Shown here: positions 8,116 through 17,909 of the stretch, in pieces
Position numbering within the stretch: the first letter of the stretch is position 1
Layout of the letters: each line of letters starts with the position of its first letter
NCBI GenBank assembly: GCA_900315765.1
Contig: ONAK01000019.1
Coordinates: 1 to 57,317 of the forward strand
From: an uncultured Prevotella sp.
Lineage (GTDB): Bacteria > Bacteroidota > Bacteroidia > Bacteroidales > Bacteroidaceae
DNA length: 57,317 nt
Direction: 5' to 3'
Translations under genes and position numbers: made by a program
Notes under the pieces: generated by a model
The model's database searches: none
Told to the model about the DNA's origin: nothing
What the model saw: the letters and a program-made list of their open reading frames with translations, nothing else

Positions 8116-8793
8116 ATGGCATTTATCGATTATTACAAGATTCTAGGTGTAGATAAGACTATACCGCAGAAAGATGTAAAAAAGGCTTATCTTAAACGAG
8201 CCAAGCAGTTTCATCCTGATTTACATCCCGACGATCCTAAGGCGCAGGCTAAGTTCCAGGCACTTCAGGAGGCCTACGATGTTATTGGCGATCCGCAGAA
8301 ACGAGCCAAGTACGATCAGTATGGCGAAAAGTGGCGTGAGGCAGAGCAGTTCCAAGGCTTTGGAGGTGGAGGCCAGGGCGGTGGTAATCCGTTTGGTGGT
8401 TTCGACTTTAGTAATTTTCAGGGAGGTGGATTCTCGTCTTTCTTCGAAGACCTTTTTGGACGTAAAGGACAGCAAGGTGGAGGCTTTGGCGGATTCCAAG
8501 GCTTTAACACTCGCCAGGCCAGAACGCATAGTGGCGAGATGAATGCAAACGTGACAATAGATCTTTACACGGCGATGCTTGGCGGTGAGGTGATTGTTAC
8601 GCTGTCGAATGGACAAAAGCTGAAACTTAAGATTAAACCGGAAACCCAGCCAGGCACCAAGGTTAGGCTGCGCGGAAAAGGATACGATAGAGGTGATGGG
8701 ACCTTTGGCGATCTCATCATTACCTATCAAGTAAAACTTCCGACAAATCTGACTGAGCGTCAGAAGGACTTGTTACGCCAGATGCTTCAATAG
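8116..8793 (+). CDS. Short DnaJ/CbpA-like co-chaperone lacking CTD-I
   Basis: 225 residues: J domain (about 1-70, HPD in QFHPDLHP), a Gly/Phe-rich linker, then a single C-terminal beta domain ending GDLIITYQVKLP and a short helix. CbpA and DnaJ carry two such domains. The one present aligns better with CTD-II plus dimerisation tail, so CTD-I is missing. The J domain stimulates Hsp70 ATPase. The start at 8116 is preceded by AGGAGG (8102-8107), rare in this window and properly spaced, so I reject the upstream TTG. The 3' end overlaps converging kdsB by 21 bases. Confidence 0.85.
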   Translation: MAFIDYYKILGVDKTIPQKDVKKAYLKRAKQFHPDLHPDDPKAQAKFQALQEAYDVIGDPQKRAKYDQYGEKWREAEQFQGFGGGGQGGGNPFGGFDFSNFQGGGFSSFFEDLFGRKGQQGGGFGGFQGFNTRQARTHSGEMNANVTIDLYTAMLGGEVIVTLSNGQKLKLKIKPETQPGTKVRLRGKGYDRGDGTFGDLIITYQVKLPTNLTERQKDLLRQMLQ

Positions 8794-9519
8794 AAACTCC
8801 TCTGCGCGGGTCAGGTCCTCTGGGGTGTCAATGCCAACGGTTTCGATGTCGGTAAGACCTACGCGGATACGATAACCATTTTGTAACCATCGAAGTTGCT
8901 CAAGACTCTCTGCTTTTTCCAGACTGCTCATGGGCAACTTTGTTACTTCTGCCAATACTTCGCGGCGGTATGCGTAAATACCAAGATGTTTCAGGAAAGG
9001 ATATTCGCCAAACCAACTGTCGCGCTCTTTTCCTCTGATATATGGGATTACGCTACGACTAAAATAGAGGGCAAATCCGCGATTGTCGGTTACAATCTTA
9101 GGTGAGTTGGGGTTTTCTATGGCTTCGATTGATTCGAAAGGCTTTCCCAATGTACCAATCTGAGTCTCAGGGGCATCAAAAAGGTGCATAAGTGTCTCTA
9201 TCTGCGATGGCTGGATAAAGGGCTCGTCTCCCTGAACGTTGATGATTACATCTGCATCCAAAAAAATCTTCTCTGCTGCTTCCTCAATACGGTCGGTGCC
9301 ACTCTTGTGGTCGGCACGTGTCATCACAGCCTTGCCTCCAAATGCTGTCACGGCATTGTATATGCGCTCATCGTCTGTTGCCACATATACATCGTTGAGC
9401 ACGCTTTTCACCTGCTCGTACACTCTCTGAATTACTGTCTTTCCGCCTAATATTGCAAGCGGCTTGCCCGGATATCTTGTTGAAGCATAACGGGCAGGAA
9501 TAATAGCCATAAACTTCAT
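8773..9519 (-). CDS. kdsB: 3-deoxy-manno-octulosonate cytidylyltransferase
   Basis: 248 residues, normal for the family. It activates Kdo to CMP-Kdo for lipopolysaccharide inner core synthesis. Seen: N-terminal nucleotide-binding motif IPARYASTRYPGKPL, VATDDERI, NVQGDEPFI, and the C-terminal YAYRREVL region. The start MKF is the family start. The -7 box ends only eight bases before this ATG, so the transcript may be leaderless. Monocistronic, converging with the DnaJ-like gene. Confidence 0.95.
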   Translation of the reverse strand: MKFMAIIPARYASTRYPGKPLAILGGKTVIQRVYEQVKSVLNDVYVATDDERIYNAVTAFGGKAVMTRADHKSGTDRIEEAAEKIFLDADVIINVQGDEPFIQPSQIETLMHLFDAPETQIGTLGKPFESIEAIENPNSPKIVTDNRGFALYFSRSVIPYIRGKERDSWFGEYPFLKHLGIYAYRREVLAEVTKLPMSSLEKAESLEQLRWLQNGYRIRVGLTDIETVGIDTPEDLTRAEEFLLKHLA

Positions 9520-9527
9520 AATGGGTG

Positions 9528-9535
9528 CAAAGGTA
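9528..9535 (-). promoter_or_regulatory. -7 box of kdsB
   Basis: TACCTTTG on the minus strand (9535-9528) fits TAnnTTTG. Upstream spacing to a CAAA complement near 9558 is 22 bases, slightly long. Its nearness to the ATG at 9519 leaves at most a few untranslated bases. Confidence 0.65.
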
Positions 9536-9585
9536 AATAAAAAAACTGATGAAAACGCAAAAACTTATAAAATAATACGAAGGAA

Positions 9586-9617
9586 TTTGCGAACCTCAAT
9601 ATTTTTATTTAAATTTG
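9586..9617 (+). promoter_or_regulatory. Promoter of the MORN-repeat gene
   Basis: TTTG at 9586-9589, 20 bases, TAAATTTG at 9610-9617: a full-consensus Bacteroidota promoter, divergent from the kdsB promoter. Confidence 0.8.
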
Positions 9618-9645
9618 CACACATAAAAATAGGAATATAGCTCAA

Positions 9646-10764
9646 ATGAATATAAATAGACTTTCGATTATAGCAATATCATTGTTTCTGTCATTTACGG
9701 CAGAAGCACAGAAAATCACTCTTGGTTCGGCAACTACTAAGGATGGTGGCGAATATCAAGGGGAAATGTTGATGGGGAAACCAAATGGTAAGGGTAAGGC
9801 TGTCTACAAGAACGGCAACTGGTACGAGGGTGAATACGTAAAAGGTAAGCGCCAGGGCTATGGCACATACTCTTTCTTTGATGGTGAGAAGTACGAGGGA
9901 GAGTGGTTCCAGGATCAACAACATGGTAAGGGTACCTATTATTTCCAGAATAATAACCGATATGATGGCCTTTGGTTCCGTGATTACCAGCAGGGGCATG
10001 GCATCATGTATTATTATAATGGTGATAAGTATGATGGCGAGTGGAAACTCGACAAACGCTCGGGATATGGTATCTATACCTTTGCAAGCGGTGCTTACTA
10101 CAAGGGATACTGGCTTAATGACAAGAAAAACGGTAAGGGCATCTACGATTGGGGTGATGGCTCAATATACGATGGCGACTGGAAAGAGAATATGCGTTCT
10201 GGCAAAGGAACTTTCAAGTATGCCGGCGGTGATGTCTATATCGGTCCCTGGGTAGACGATGAGATGAATGGCCGAGGCATTTATAAGTTCCAGAACGGCG
10301 ATGTGTATGAGGGTGATTACGTTAAAGGTGAGCGTACAGGTTCTGGTATCTTCAAGTATGCCAATGGTGACAAGTATACAGGTCAGTTCTCAAAGGGAGA
10401 CAAGCAGGGACAAGGCACATTCGTGTGGAGCAATGGTGATACCTATGTAGGCCAGTGGAAGGCCGACAAGCAAGAGGGGCGCGGTAAGCTGACAAAGAAA
10501 AGTGGGGATACCGTCGAAGGTACCTTCAAGGCTGGTCAGCCTAATGGAGAGTGTGTCGTGCGTTTTGCCGATGGTTCTAAATTCAAGGGAACCTTTAAAA
10601 ATGGCCGTCGTAATGGTACGGCTGTTGAGGAAGATAAGGACGGTAATCGTTTTGAGGGTAATTATCAAGACGATGTACGCGATGGCAACTTTGTTGAGAA
10701 AGATAGAAACGGTAAGGTTACCGCTCAGGGTACATATACCCGAGGTCACCGCCAGACAAAATAA
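9646..10764 (+). CDS. Secreted MORN-repeat protein
   Basis: 372 residues with a signal peptide (cleavage after AEAQ). About thirteen MORN repeats follow from residue 35 on, recognisable by recurring YEGEWxxDxxxGxGxxxxxxGxxY patterns. In bacteria such repeats are non-catalytic beta-hairpin scaffolds. The export signal points to the periplasm or outer surface. It sits upstream of yhcH and glgB in the same direction, but 25 AT-rich bases separate it, so co-transcription is possible though not proven. Function unknown. Confidence 0.85.
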   Translation: MNINRLSIIAISLFLSFTAEAQKITLGSATTKDGGEYQGEMLMGKPNGKGKAVYKNGNWYEGEYVKGKRQGYGTYSFFDGEKYEGEWFQDQQHGKGTYYFQNNNRYDGLWFRDYQQGHGIMYYYNGDKYDGEWKLDKRSGYGIYTFASGAYYKGYWLNDKKNGKGIYDWGDGSIYDGDWKENMRSGKGTFKYAGGDVYIGPWVDDEMNGRGIYKFQNGDVYEGDYVKGERTGSGIFKYANGDKYTGQFSKGDKQGQGTFVWSNGDTYVGQWKADKQEGRGKLTKKSGDTVEGTFKAGQPNGECVVRFADGSKFKGTFKNGRRNGTAVEEDKDGNRFEGNYQDDVRDGNFVEKDRNGKVTAQGTYTRGHRQTK

Positions 10765-10789
10765 AAAAAACTTTTAAATCATTCCGATT

Positions 10790-11236
10790 ATGATAATTGA
10801 TACTATTGAGAATCTTGGCAACTATGTAGCACTAAATCCGTTGTTTGCCGATGTTATTGAGTTTTTGAAGAATAATGATCTCCGAACGATGAAAGAGGGA
10901 AAATATCCTATTAAGGATAAAAATCTTTTTCTGAGTGTTCAGGTTGCTAAGCAGCGTACCAAGGAATCTGCATTCATCGAGACTCATATTGAGATGGTTG
11001 ATATCCAAATTCCTATTTCCTGTGCAGAGACCTACGGCTATTCTCCTCTATGCGATCTGCCGGAGTTTGAGTATGATGCCGAAATAGACATGACAAAGTA
11101 TGGCGACACTAAGCCACAGACCTATGTGACTGTTAAACCAGGTCAGTTCGTCATCTTCTTCCCACAAGATGGGCATGCGCCTTGCATTATCGATGAGCAG
11201 GAAATCAAGAAGGTAATTTTTAAAGTTAAAGCATAA
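10790..11236 (+). CDS. YhcH/YjgK/YiaL family protein
   Basis: 148 residues, the usual length of the YhcH/YiaL (EbgC-like, DUF386) family, cupin-fold proteins often linked to sugar catabolism. Conserved metal-site residues appear in FIETHIEMVDIQ and PQDGHAP. It ends six bases before glgB, so it is probably co-transcribed with it; a role as a sugar mutarotase or anomerase is suggested by the family but not shown. Confidence 0.85.
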   Translation: MIIDTIENLGNYVALNPLFADVIEFLKNNDLRTMKEGKYPIKDKNLFLSVQVAKQRTKESAFIETHIEMVDIQIPISCAETYGYSPLCDLPEFEYDAEIDMTKYGDTKPQTYVTVKPGQFVIFFPQDGHAPCIIDEQEIKKVIFKVKA

Positions 11237-11242
11237 AAAACT

Positions 11243-13276
11243 ATGGAAACAAAGAAAAAACAATCCCCCGAGCATATCGGGTTAGTGCGTAATGACTCAT
11301 GGCTTGAGCCTTTCGAGGCTGCAATTCGCGGACGTCACGACCATGCTGTGTGGAAAATTAATCAGTTGACAAAGAATGGAAAAAAGAAACTTACCGACTT
11401 CGCGTCGGGTCACCTCTATTTCGGACTTCATAAATTGTCAAAGGGATGGGTGTTCCGCGAGTGGGCTCCTAATGCCACAGACATCTATCTGATTGGCGAC
11501 TTCAACAACTGGCAGGAGAACGAGAAGTATCGCTGCAAGCGCATTGAGGGTACAGGCAACTGGGAACTGAAGCTCTCAGAGAAAGCTATAAAGCATGGCG
11601 ACCTTTACAAGATGAAGGTGAAGTGGAATGGGGGAGAAGGTGAACGTATTCCCGCCTGGTGCCGTCGCGTGGTTCAGGACGACAATACAAAAATATTCTC
11701 TGCTCAGGTATGGAATCCTGAGAAACCCTATGTGTGGAAGAAGAAAAGCTTCAAGCCTTCTAAGTCACCATTGCTCATTTATGAGTGCCATGTAGGTATG
11801 GGACAGGACGCTGAGAAGGTGGGCACTTACAAGGAATTTACCGAGAATGTGCTGCCGCGCGTCAAGGAGGATGGCTATAATGCCATTCAGGTTATGGCCA
11901 TCCAAGAGCATCCTTACTATGGCTCGTTCGGATACCATGTGTCTTCGTTCTTTGCTCCAAGTTCACGCTTCGGCACGCCTGAGGATCTGAAGGAGATGAT
12001 TGATACAGCACACAAGATGGGAATTGCTGTCATCATGGATATCGTCCACTCGCATGCCGTAAAAAATGAGGTCGAAGGTCTGGGCAATCTGGCTGGCGAT
12101 CCCAATCAGTTCTTCTATCCAGGTGATAGGCATGAGCATCCAGCATGGGACTCGCTCTGTTTCGACTATGGTAAAGATGAGGTGTTGCACTTCTTGTTGT
12201 CTAACTGCCGCTATTGGCTGGACGAGTTCCACTTCGATGGCTTCCGCTTCGACGGTGTTACTTCAATGCTGTACTACTCTCATGGACTGGGTGAGGCATT
12301 CGGAGGATATGGTGACTACTTCAATGGGCATGAAGACGATAATGCCATCTGCTATCTGACATTGGCAAACTACCTTATTCATGAGGAGAACCCCAATGCT
12401 ATCACCATCGCCGAGGAGGTTTCGGGTATGCCTGGTCTTGCAGCAAAATTCGAGGATGGCGGATACGGTTTCGACTATCGTATGGCCATGAACATTCCTG
12501 ATTATTGGATTAAGACTATTAAGGAGGTTCGTGATGAAAACATCAACGTATGCTCTATATTCTGGGAGGTAAAGAATCGTCGCCCTGACGAAAAGACAAT
12601 CTCGTATTGCGAGAGTCACGACCAGGCACTTGTTGGTGATAAGACTATCATTTTCCGTCTGATTGATGCCGATATGTATTGGCACTTTGCTAAAAAGGAT
12701 GTTAACGATATTGTCCAGCGTGGTATCGCTCTGCATAAGATGATTCGTCTGGTTACCTTAGGAGCCATTAATGGTGGCTATCTGAACTTTATGGGTAACG
12801 AGTTTGGACATCCGGAATGGATTGACTTCCCTCGTGAGGGTAATGGCTGGAGTTATAAGTATGCACGCCGTCAATGGAACCTTGTAGACAACAAGGATCT
12901 GTGTTATCATTGGCTGGGGGATTTCGATCGTGAAATGCTTAAGACCATCAAGACTGTACGTAATTTCCAAGACAAGCCTGTGGTTGAAATATGGCATGAC
13001 GATGGTGATCAGGTACTCTGTTTCATGCGTGGTGATTTAGTGTTTGTATTCAACTTCTCACCCACACGTAGTTATACCGATTACGGTTTCTTGGTTCCAA
13101 CAGGTTCGTATAAGGTAATGCTTAATACCGACTCGAAGGACTTTGGTGGAAACGGATTTGCCGACGACACCGTTACTCACTTCACCAATTTTGATCCTCT
13201 TTATATCAAAGACCATAAGGAGTGGCTCAAACTCTATATACCGGCACGTTCTGCCGTAGTATTGAAGAAAATCTGA
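11243..13276 (+). CDS. glgB: 1,4-alpha-glucan branching enzyme, eukaryote-like type
   Basis: 677 residues of GH13. It introduces alpha-1,6 branches into glycogen. Seen: N-terminal CBM48 (FREWAPNATDIYLIGDFN), then the TIM barrel with DIVHSHAVKN, nucleophile Asp in GFRFDGVTSM, acid/base Glu in IAEEVSGMPG and SHDQALVGDK. The GVTSMLYYSHG wording resembles eukaryotic branching enzymes, as is common in Bacteroidales. It lies between yhcH and a membrane protein gene with gaps of 6 bases and 1 base. Confidence 0.93.
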   Translation: METKKKQSPEHIGLVRNDSWLEPFEAAIRGRHDHAVWKINQLTKNGKKKLTDFASGHLYFGLHKLSKGWVFREWAPNATDIYLIGDFNNWQENEKYRCKRIEGTGNWELKLSEKAIKHGDLYKMKVKWNGGEGERIPAWCRRVVQDDNTKIFSAQVWNPEKPYVWKKKSFKPSKSPLLIYECHVGMGQDAEKVGTYKEFTENVLPRVKEDGYNAIQVMAIQEHPYYGSFGYHVSSFFAPSSRFGTPEDLKEMIDTAHKMGIAVIMDIVHSHAVKNEVEGLGNLAGDPNQFFYPGDRHEHPAWDSLCFDYGKDEVLHFLLSNCRYWLDEFHFDGFRFDGVTSMLYYSHGLGEAFGGYGDYFNGHEDDNAICYLTLANYLIHEENPNAITIAEEVSGMPGLAAKFEDGGYGFDYRMAMNIPDYWIKTIKEVRDENINVCSIFWEVKNRRPDEKTISYCESHDQALVGDKTIIFRLIDADMYWHFAKKDVNDIVQRGIALHKMIRLVTLGAINGGYLNFMGNEFGHPEWIDFPREGNGWSYKYARRQWNLVDNKDLCYHWLGDFDREMLKTIKTVRNFQDKPVVEIWHDDGDQVLCFMRGDLVFVFNFSPTRSYTDYGFLVPTGSYKVMLNTDSKDFGGNGFADDTVTHFTNFDPLYIKDHKEWLKLYIPARSAVVLKKI

Positions 13277-13277
13277 A

Positions 13278-14444
13278 ATGGGATATAATAATTATCGGAA
13301 AAAACAACGTAATAATGATAGCGCAATGACCATCTGTGTGGTGTGCGCTATCGTTTTTGTTCTCTTCACTTGGTGCTGGGTATTCTACTTCCAGAGTGAT
13401 TTACTGACTATGGCGCAGCATGTGCTTAGTAATGGGCTTACCCATTATAACCGTTTAGTTGGTGCCATCGTTATTACAGTCACTCTCTTGTTTATCCAGA
13501 ATCTGGTTCATAAGTTCACCCATCTGAACAAAAGTTTCTATTCTCTTACCTTCTTTCCGTCGATGTTGCTGTTGGGTTTGCTTACTAATATCTCACCCGA
13601 CCCAGAAGGAGGTATCAATCATGGGTTTTCTGGTTGGCTGGCCATACTTGTATTAATAGTATGGGGGGGAGTGTCGTACGTATCGTCCAAGTTGCAAGAA
13701 CTCGATGAGGATGTTAATCCAAATATCTTCTCGCGTTCCATGTGGGTGAACCTGCTTTTACTGGTCTTCCAGATGATGATTACCTCTGGCATAGCCAATA
13801 CCGATGCCGTGTTCCATTACCGTATGCGTGTTGAGCGTTGTTTGCTTGATGGAGATATTGAGGGAGCGCTTAAAGCTGGTAAGAAGTCTCTCGAATGTGA
13901 TGAGACACTTGTTATGCTCCGCATGCAGGCTTTGGCTCGAAAAGATGCTCTGGGAGAGCAGCTTTTTGAATATAAGGTGTGTGGCAGCAGCAAGACCATT
14001 TTGCCCACCAACGATAGTATTCCTACCTTGTTGTTATATCCGGTAGATAGTATCTACAAGTTTTTAGGTGCTGTTCCTGCCTACAGAATGGAACCAATGC
14101 ATTATCTCAAGTTGGTTCAGCGTAAGGATTCTGTGCCACGCAAGGTGGTGCCCGATTTCCTGTTGTCTGGCTATCTGATAGATAAGGATCTTGACAAATT
14201 TGTATGTGAGCTAAGAAAGCATTACTCTTTAAATGATAGTCTCCCGAAGCACTATCGTGAGGCTATGGTGCTTTATGCCCATCTGCGCTCACGGCCTGTG
14301 GCTGTTTATCACAATACCGTGATGGATGAAGACTACGATAATTTCCGCGAACTGCGCAACATGTATCCAGACAAGAGAGAGCAGAAGGGCAAGATGATGG
14401 AAGAATATTTTGGTACCTATTGGTATTATTATTGGTATGAATAA
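13278..14444 (+). CDS. Multi-pass membrane protein with soluble C-terminus, possibly DUF6057
   Basis: 388 residues. Four or five hydrophobic helices lie within the first 185 residues (for example 17-37, 62-78, 90-101, 115-133, 154-173), followed by a helical soluble domain that begins with a TPR-like stretch (LLDGDIEGALKAGKKSLE). I think it belongs to the Bacteroidales DUF6057 family but cannot confirm. It begins one base after glgB, so it is probably co-transcribed. Function unknown. Confidence 0.6.
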   Translation: MGYNNYRKKQRNNDSAMTICVVCAIVFVLFTWCWVFYFQSDLLTMAQHVLSNGLTHYNRLVGAIVITVTLLFIQNLVHKFTHLNKSFYSLTFFPSMLLLGLLTNISPDPEGGINHGFSGWLAILVLIVWGGVSYVSSKLQELDEDVNPNIFSRSMWVNLLLLVFQMMITSGIANTDAVFHYRMRVERCLLDGDIEGALKAGKKSLECDETLVMLRMQALARKDALGEQLFEYKVCGSSKTILPTNDSIPTLLLYPVDSIYKFLGAVPAYRMEPMHYLKLVQRKDSVPRKVVPDFLLSGYLIDKDLDKFVCELRKHYSLNDSLPKHYREAMVLYAHLRSRPVAVYHNTVMDEDYDNFRELRNMYPDKREQKGKMMEEYFGTYWYYYWYE

Positions 14445-14455
14445 GGTATAGAAGA

Positions 14456-14490
14456 AAGCCTCCCGATTGTTTGTCGAGAGGCTTCCTTTT
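14456..14490 (+). terminator. Rho-independent terminator after the glgB operon
   Basis: An 11-base stem with one mismatch (14456-14466 with 14474-14484), loop TTGTTTG, then CCTTTT. It lies between converging genes and could also work for the minus-strand synthetase genes, though the T-run favours the plus strand. Confidence 0.75.
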
Positions 14491-14496
14491 CTTTGG

Positions 14497-16158
14497 TTAT
14501 TTGTATAGATAGCGTTTGATACTCTTTTTAGGAGTCTTTTCAAACTCTTCTTCATGTATTTCGATTTCTGATATCTTTTCGTATGCAGGAATCAGCTCGT
14601 TCAGGCCATTGCGATTTTGCTCCATGATGTTCTTAAGGTCTTCCTCTGAGAATCCCATGTTCTTGGCTTCATCCATATCAGGATGAACTAAAGCCACGAG
14701 CTTGTTGTCGCGCTGCACTACGATACTCTCAATCACCATTGTCATAGAGTTCAACTTATCCTCGATTTCTTCAGGATAGATGTTTTGTCCATTAGGACCG
14801 AGCAGCATGTTCTTTGAACGTCCATTGATGAATACGTTACCATCGGCATCCATTGTTCCAAGGTCGCCTGTGTGATACCAGCCGTCTCGGTCAATCGTTT
14901 CTGCAGTAGCCTCTGGATTTTTATAGTAGCCCAGCATTACATTCGGACCTTTGGTAAGAATCTCGCCAGGTATGCGCTTTGGATCGGGTGATACAATCTT
15001 TACTTCCTGGTGCAAAGCTGCACGACCGCAAGAACCTGGTGCAAATGTATGCCAGTCGCGATAGCAGATGATAGGGGCGCACTCTGTAGCACCATAGCCT
15101 ACGGTGTAGGGGAAATCTATGCGTTTCAGGAAACGCTCTACCTCCTGATTAAGCGCAGCACCACCTATGATTACCTCGTACATGTTGCCGCCAAAGGCTT
15201 TGAGTACTTCTTGGCATATCATCTCGCGTACCTTTTTCGAGATAACAGGCATCTGGAGCAGCAGGCGCATACGGTTGTTCTGTATCTTTGGGAAAACCTT
15301 CTTGCGGATGATCTTCTCGATGATAAGTGGTACAGCAATAACTATTCTTGGCCTGATTTCTGCCAAAGCCTGAGCGATGATTGCTGGCGATGGAACTCGG
15401 TTCAGATAGTATACATGGCATCCGTGTAGGAACTCAAATATGAACTCGAATGCCATGCCGTACATATGGGCCATTGGCAACATAGATATAACTTTGTCGC
15501 CGGCCTTTATAATATCACCCAGCACACTCATGGCAAAGTCGTAATTCGACCACAGAGCGCGGTAGGGTAGCATAACACCCTTTGAGAATCCTGTTGTTCC
15601 GCTGGTGTAGTTTATAACAGCCAGCTCCTCAGGGCTTTGCTCTATGTAATAACTAACGTGTTCCTTGCGGAAGTATTTGGGGAATTTCTTGCCGTACAAT
15701 TCATTCAAATGCTCGCGAGCATAAGTAAGTTTGTCGGTACGTGATACCATCAGCGAGTAGTCAGGGTTGTTAATAATACCCTCAAGTGTAGGCATGGCCT
15801 GGGGATCGATAATTGTAGCCACATGATCTCCCACAAAGAGTAGTCTTGCCTCAGAGTGGTTGACAATGTTGTGCACTTGTTCTGCGTTGAACTCATGCAG
15901 TATGGGCACGGCAATTGCACCGTAGGTAAGTGTGGCAAGGAAAGCCACTGCCCATTGTGATGAATTGCGTCCACAGAGTGCGATTTTGTCGCCTTTCTGT
16001 ATACCGCTGTTTTCGAAAAGGATATGCAACTTTTCGATTTTTCTGGCTACGTCATGAAACTGCAGCGTCTGACCCTTAAAATCGGTAAGGGCATCGCGAT
16101 CCCAATTGTCAATGATACTTTTCTGTATCAGAGCGTTAAAACTAGGTATATGTTCCAT
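14497..16158 (-). CDS. AMP-binding long-chain acyl-CoA synthetase-like protein (copy 2)
   Basis: 553 residues of the ANL superfamily, which activates a carboxylate to acyl-AMP and usually then to acyl-CoA. Seen: P-loop NYTSGTTGFSKG, GYGATECAP, GWYHTGDLGTMD and the C-terminal lysine in TPKKSIKRYLY. No membrane helix. It lies six bases behind a close paralogue in the same operon. The likely substrate is a fatty acid, but the acyl chain cannot be read from motifs. Confidence 0.85.
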   Translation of the reverse strand: MEHIPSFNALIQKSIIDNWDRDALTDFKGQTLQFHDVARKIEKLHILFENSGIQKGDKIALCGRNSSQWAVAFLATLTYGAIAVPILHEFNAEQVHNIVNHSEARLLFVGDHVATIIDPQAMPTLEGIINNPDYSLMVSRTDKLTYAREHLNELYGKKFPKYFRKEHVSYYIEQSPEELAVINYTSGTTGFSKGVMLPYRALWSNYDFAMSVLGDIIKAGDKVISMLPMAHMYGMAFEFIFEFLHGCHVYYLNRVPSPAIIAQALAEIRPRIVIAVPLIIEKIIRKKVFPKIQNNRMRLLLQMPVISKKVREMICQEVLKAFGGNMYEVIIGGAALNQEVERFLKRIDFPYTVGYGATECAPIICYRDWHTFAPGSCGRAALHQEVKIVSPDPKRIPGEILTKGPNVMLGYYKNPEATAETIDRDGWYHTGDLGTMDADGNVFINGRSKNMLLGPNGQNIYPEEIEDKLNSMTMVIESIVVQRDNKLVALVHPDMDEAKNMGFSEEDLKNIMEQNRNGLNELIPAYEKISEIEIHEEEFEKTPKKSIKRYLYK

Positions 16159-16164
16159 AAGCTA

Positions 16165-17823
16165 TCAGTTATTCTTATATAGGTAGCGTTTTATACTCTT
16201 TTTGGGTGTCTTGGCAAATTCCTCTTCTTGGATTTCAATTGCCGAGATACGACTATATACGGGCAGAATGTTGTTTAGTTCCTGGCGATTCTGCTCCATA
16301 ATGTTTTCCAGTTCTTCGCGGGTAAAGCTCACCACCTCGTCTTTGTCGGGGTGTACCAGAGCTACCAGTTTGTCGCCACGCTGAATAATCAGACTCTCTG
16401 ATACCATTGCCATGGTGTTCAGCTTGTCTTCTATCTCCTCAGGATATACGTTCTGTCCATTGGCTCCAAGAAGCATGTTTTTCAGGCGTCCGCGAATAAA
16501 TATATGTCCATCGGCCGACATGGTTGCTAAGTCGCCAGTATGATACCATCCGTCGGCATCCAATACCTCGCGGGTAGCTTCTTCGTTCATGTAGTATCCT
16601 GTCATTACGTTGGTTCCTCTGGCAACAATTTCTCCGGCAATGTTCTGCGGGTCAGCACTTAGAATCTTCACCTCCATGCGGTCGACAGGTGTTCCGCATG
16701 AGCCTGCTGCAAAGTCGTGATAGTCGCTGAATGATATTAGCGGAGCACACTCCGTGGTACCATAGCCTACTGTTATCGGGAATCCAATTGACAACAGGAA
16801 CTCTTCTACCTCTTTCGATAGTGGAGCACCGCCTACGATAACCTCATACAGGTTGCCGCCAAAGGCTTTGTATACCTCTTTACATATACTTGCTTTTACC
16901 TTTTTGCTAACTATAGGCATAGCCAGCAACAGGCGCATACGGTTGTCTTGTATCTTTGGGAATACTTTTTTGCGTATTATTTTCTCAATAATCAGCGGAA
17001 CGGTAATGATTACTGATGGTTTTACTGTAGCAAACGCCTCGGCTATGATTGCGGGACTTGGCAGGCGGGTTAGGAAGAACAGATGGCATCCATTGCAGAA
17101 TCCAAAAAGGAATTCTACTGCCATTCCGTACATGTGTGCCATAGGCAGAATGCTAAGCATATTGTCGCCGGCTTTTACGTTTCTACCAAGAATGCGTAAG
17201 CAGAACTCAACGTTGCTCCAGATTGTGCGGTAGGGTAGCATGACGCCTTTTGAGAATCCTGTTGTACCGCTGGTATAATTAATCATCGACAGCTCTTCGG
17301 CGTTGTCTACGTGATATTTCACATGCTGCGCTCTAAACGCTTTTGGGTATTTGCTGCCAAACATCATATTAAGATGTTCGCGCGCGTAAGTAATTTTCTC
17401 AGATCGCGAAATAAAGAGCGAGAAATCGGGCAGGTTAATAATTGCCTCAAGTGCTGGCATCGCTTCGGGATCGATTGTTTTTACCGCAAAATCTCCTATG
17501 AACAAGAGTTTGGAGCCTGAGTGATTAACTATATTCTGAATCTGCTCACCATTAAACTCATGTAGAATAGGCACAGCTACGGCTCCGTAGGTAAGTGTAG
17601 CAAGGAAGGTTACTGCCCAATGTGCAGAGTTACGACCGCATATCGCTATCTTATCACCCTTAACCACACCGCTGTTTTCAAATAATATATGTATTTTTTC
17701 GATTTTGCGTGCAACGTCGTGATACTGGAGCGTTATGCCCTGATAGTCAGTAAGAGCATCTTGGTCCCAGTTTTTCACTATGGCTTCCTGAATTAAAGCA
17801 TTAAAACTGCTAAATTTTTCCAT
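16165..17823 (-). CDS. AMP-binding long-chain acyl-CoA synthetase-like protein (copy 1)
   Basis: 552 residues, colinear with its downstream paralogue: NYTSGTTGFSKG, GYGTTECAP, GWYHTGDLATMS, TPKKSIKRYLYKNN. The frame is open to 17883 but the promoter (17853-17884) lies there, and the paralogue also starts with M-E-(K/H)-x-x-S-F-N-A-L-I-Q, so I take the ATG at 17823. The pair arose by tandem duplication and has since diverged, most clearly in the middle region. Confidence 0.85.
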   Translation of the reverse strand: MEKFSSFNALIQEAIVKNWDQDALTDYQGITLQYHDVARKIEKIHILFENSGVVKGDKIAICGRNSAHWAVTFLATLTYGAVAVPILHEFNGEQIQNIVNHSGSKLLFIGDFAVKTIDPEAMPALEAIINLPDFSLFISRSEKITYAREHLNMMFGSKYPKAFRAQHVKYHVDNAEELSMINYTSGTTGFSKGVMLPYRTIWSNVEFCLRILGRNVKAGDNMLSILPMAHMYGMAVEFLFGFCNGCHLFFLTRLPSPAIIAEAFATVKPSVIITVPLIIEKIIRKKVFPKIQDNRMRLLLAMPIVSKKVKASICKEVYKAFGGNLYEVIVGGAPLSKEVEEFLLSIGFPITVGYGTTECAPLISFSDYHDFAAGSCGTPVDRMEVKILSADPQNIAGEIVARGTNVMTGYYMNEEATREVLDADGWYHTGDLATMSADGHIFIRGRLKNMLLGANGQNVYPEEIEDKLNTMAMVSESLIIQRGDKLVALVHPDKDEVVSFTREELENIMEQNRQELNNILPVYSRISAIEIQEEEFAKTPKKSIKRYLYKNN

Positions 17824-17852
17824 TAAAACTGCACAAATTTTGAAATTTTGTG

Positions 17853-17884
17853 CAAAGGTAATGCATTTTTTGCACACTACCAAA
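17853..17884 (-). promoter_or_regulatory. Promoter of the tandem synthetase genes
   Basis: Minus strand TTTG (17884-17881), 20 bases, TACCTTTG (17860-17853). A full-consensus promoter, leaving a leader of about 25 bases to the ATG at 17823. Confidence 0.8.
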
Positions 17885-17909
17885 TGTTTTTGTGCAATTT
17901 TTCAAAAAA

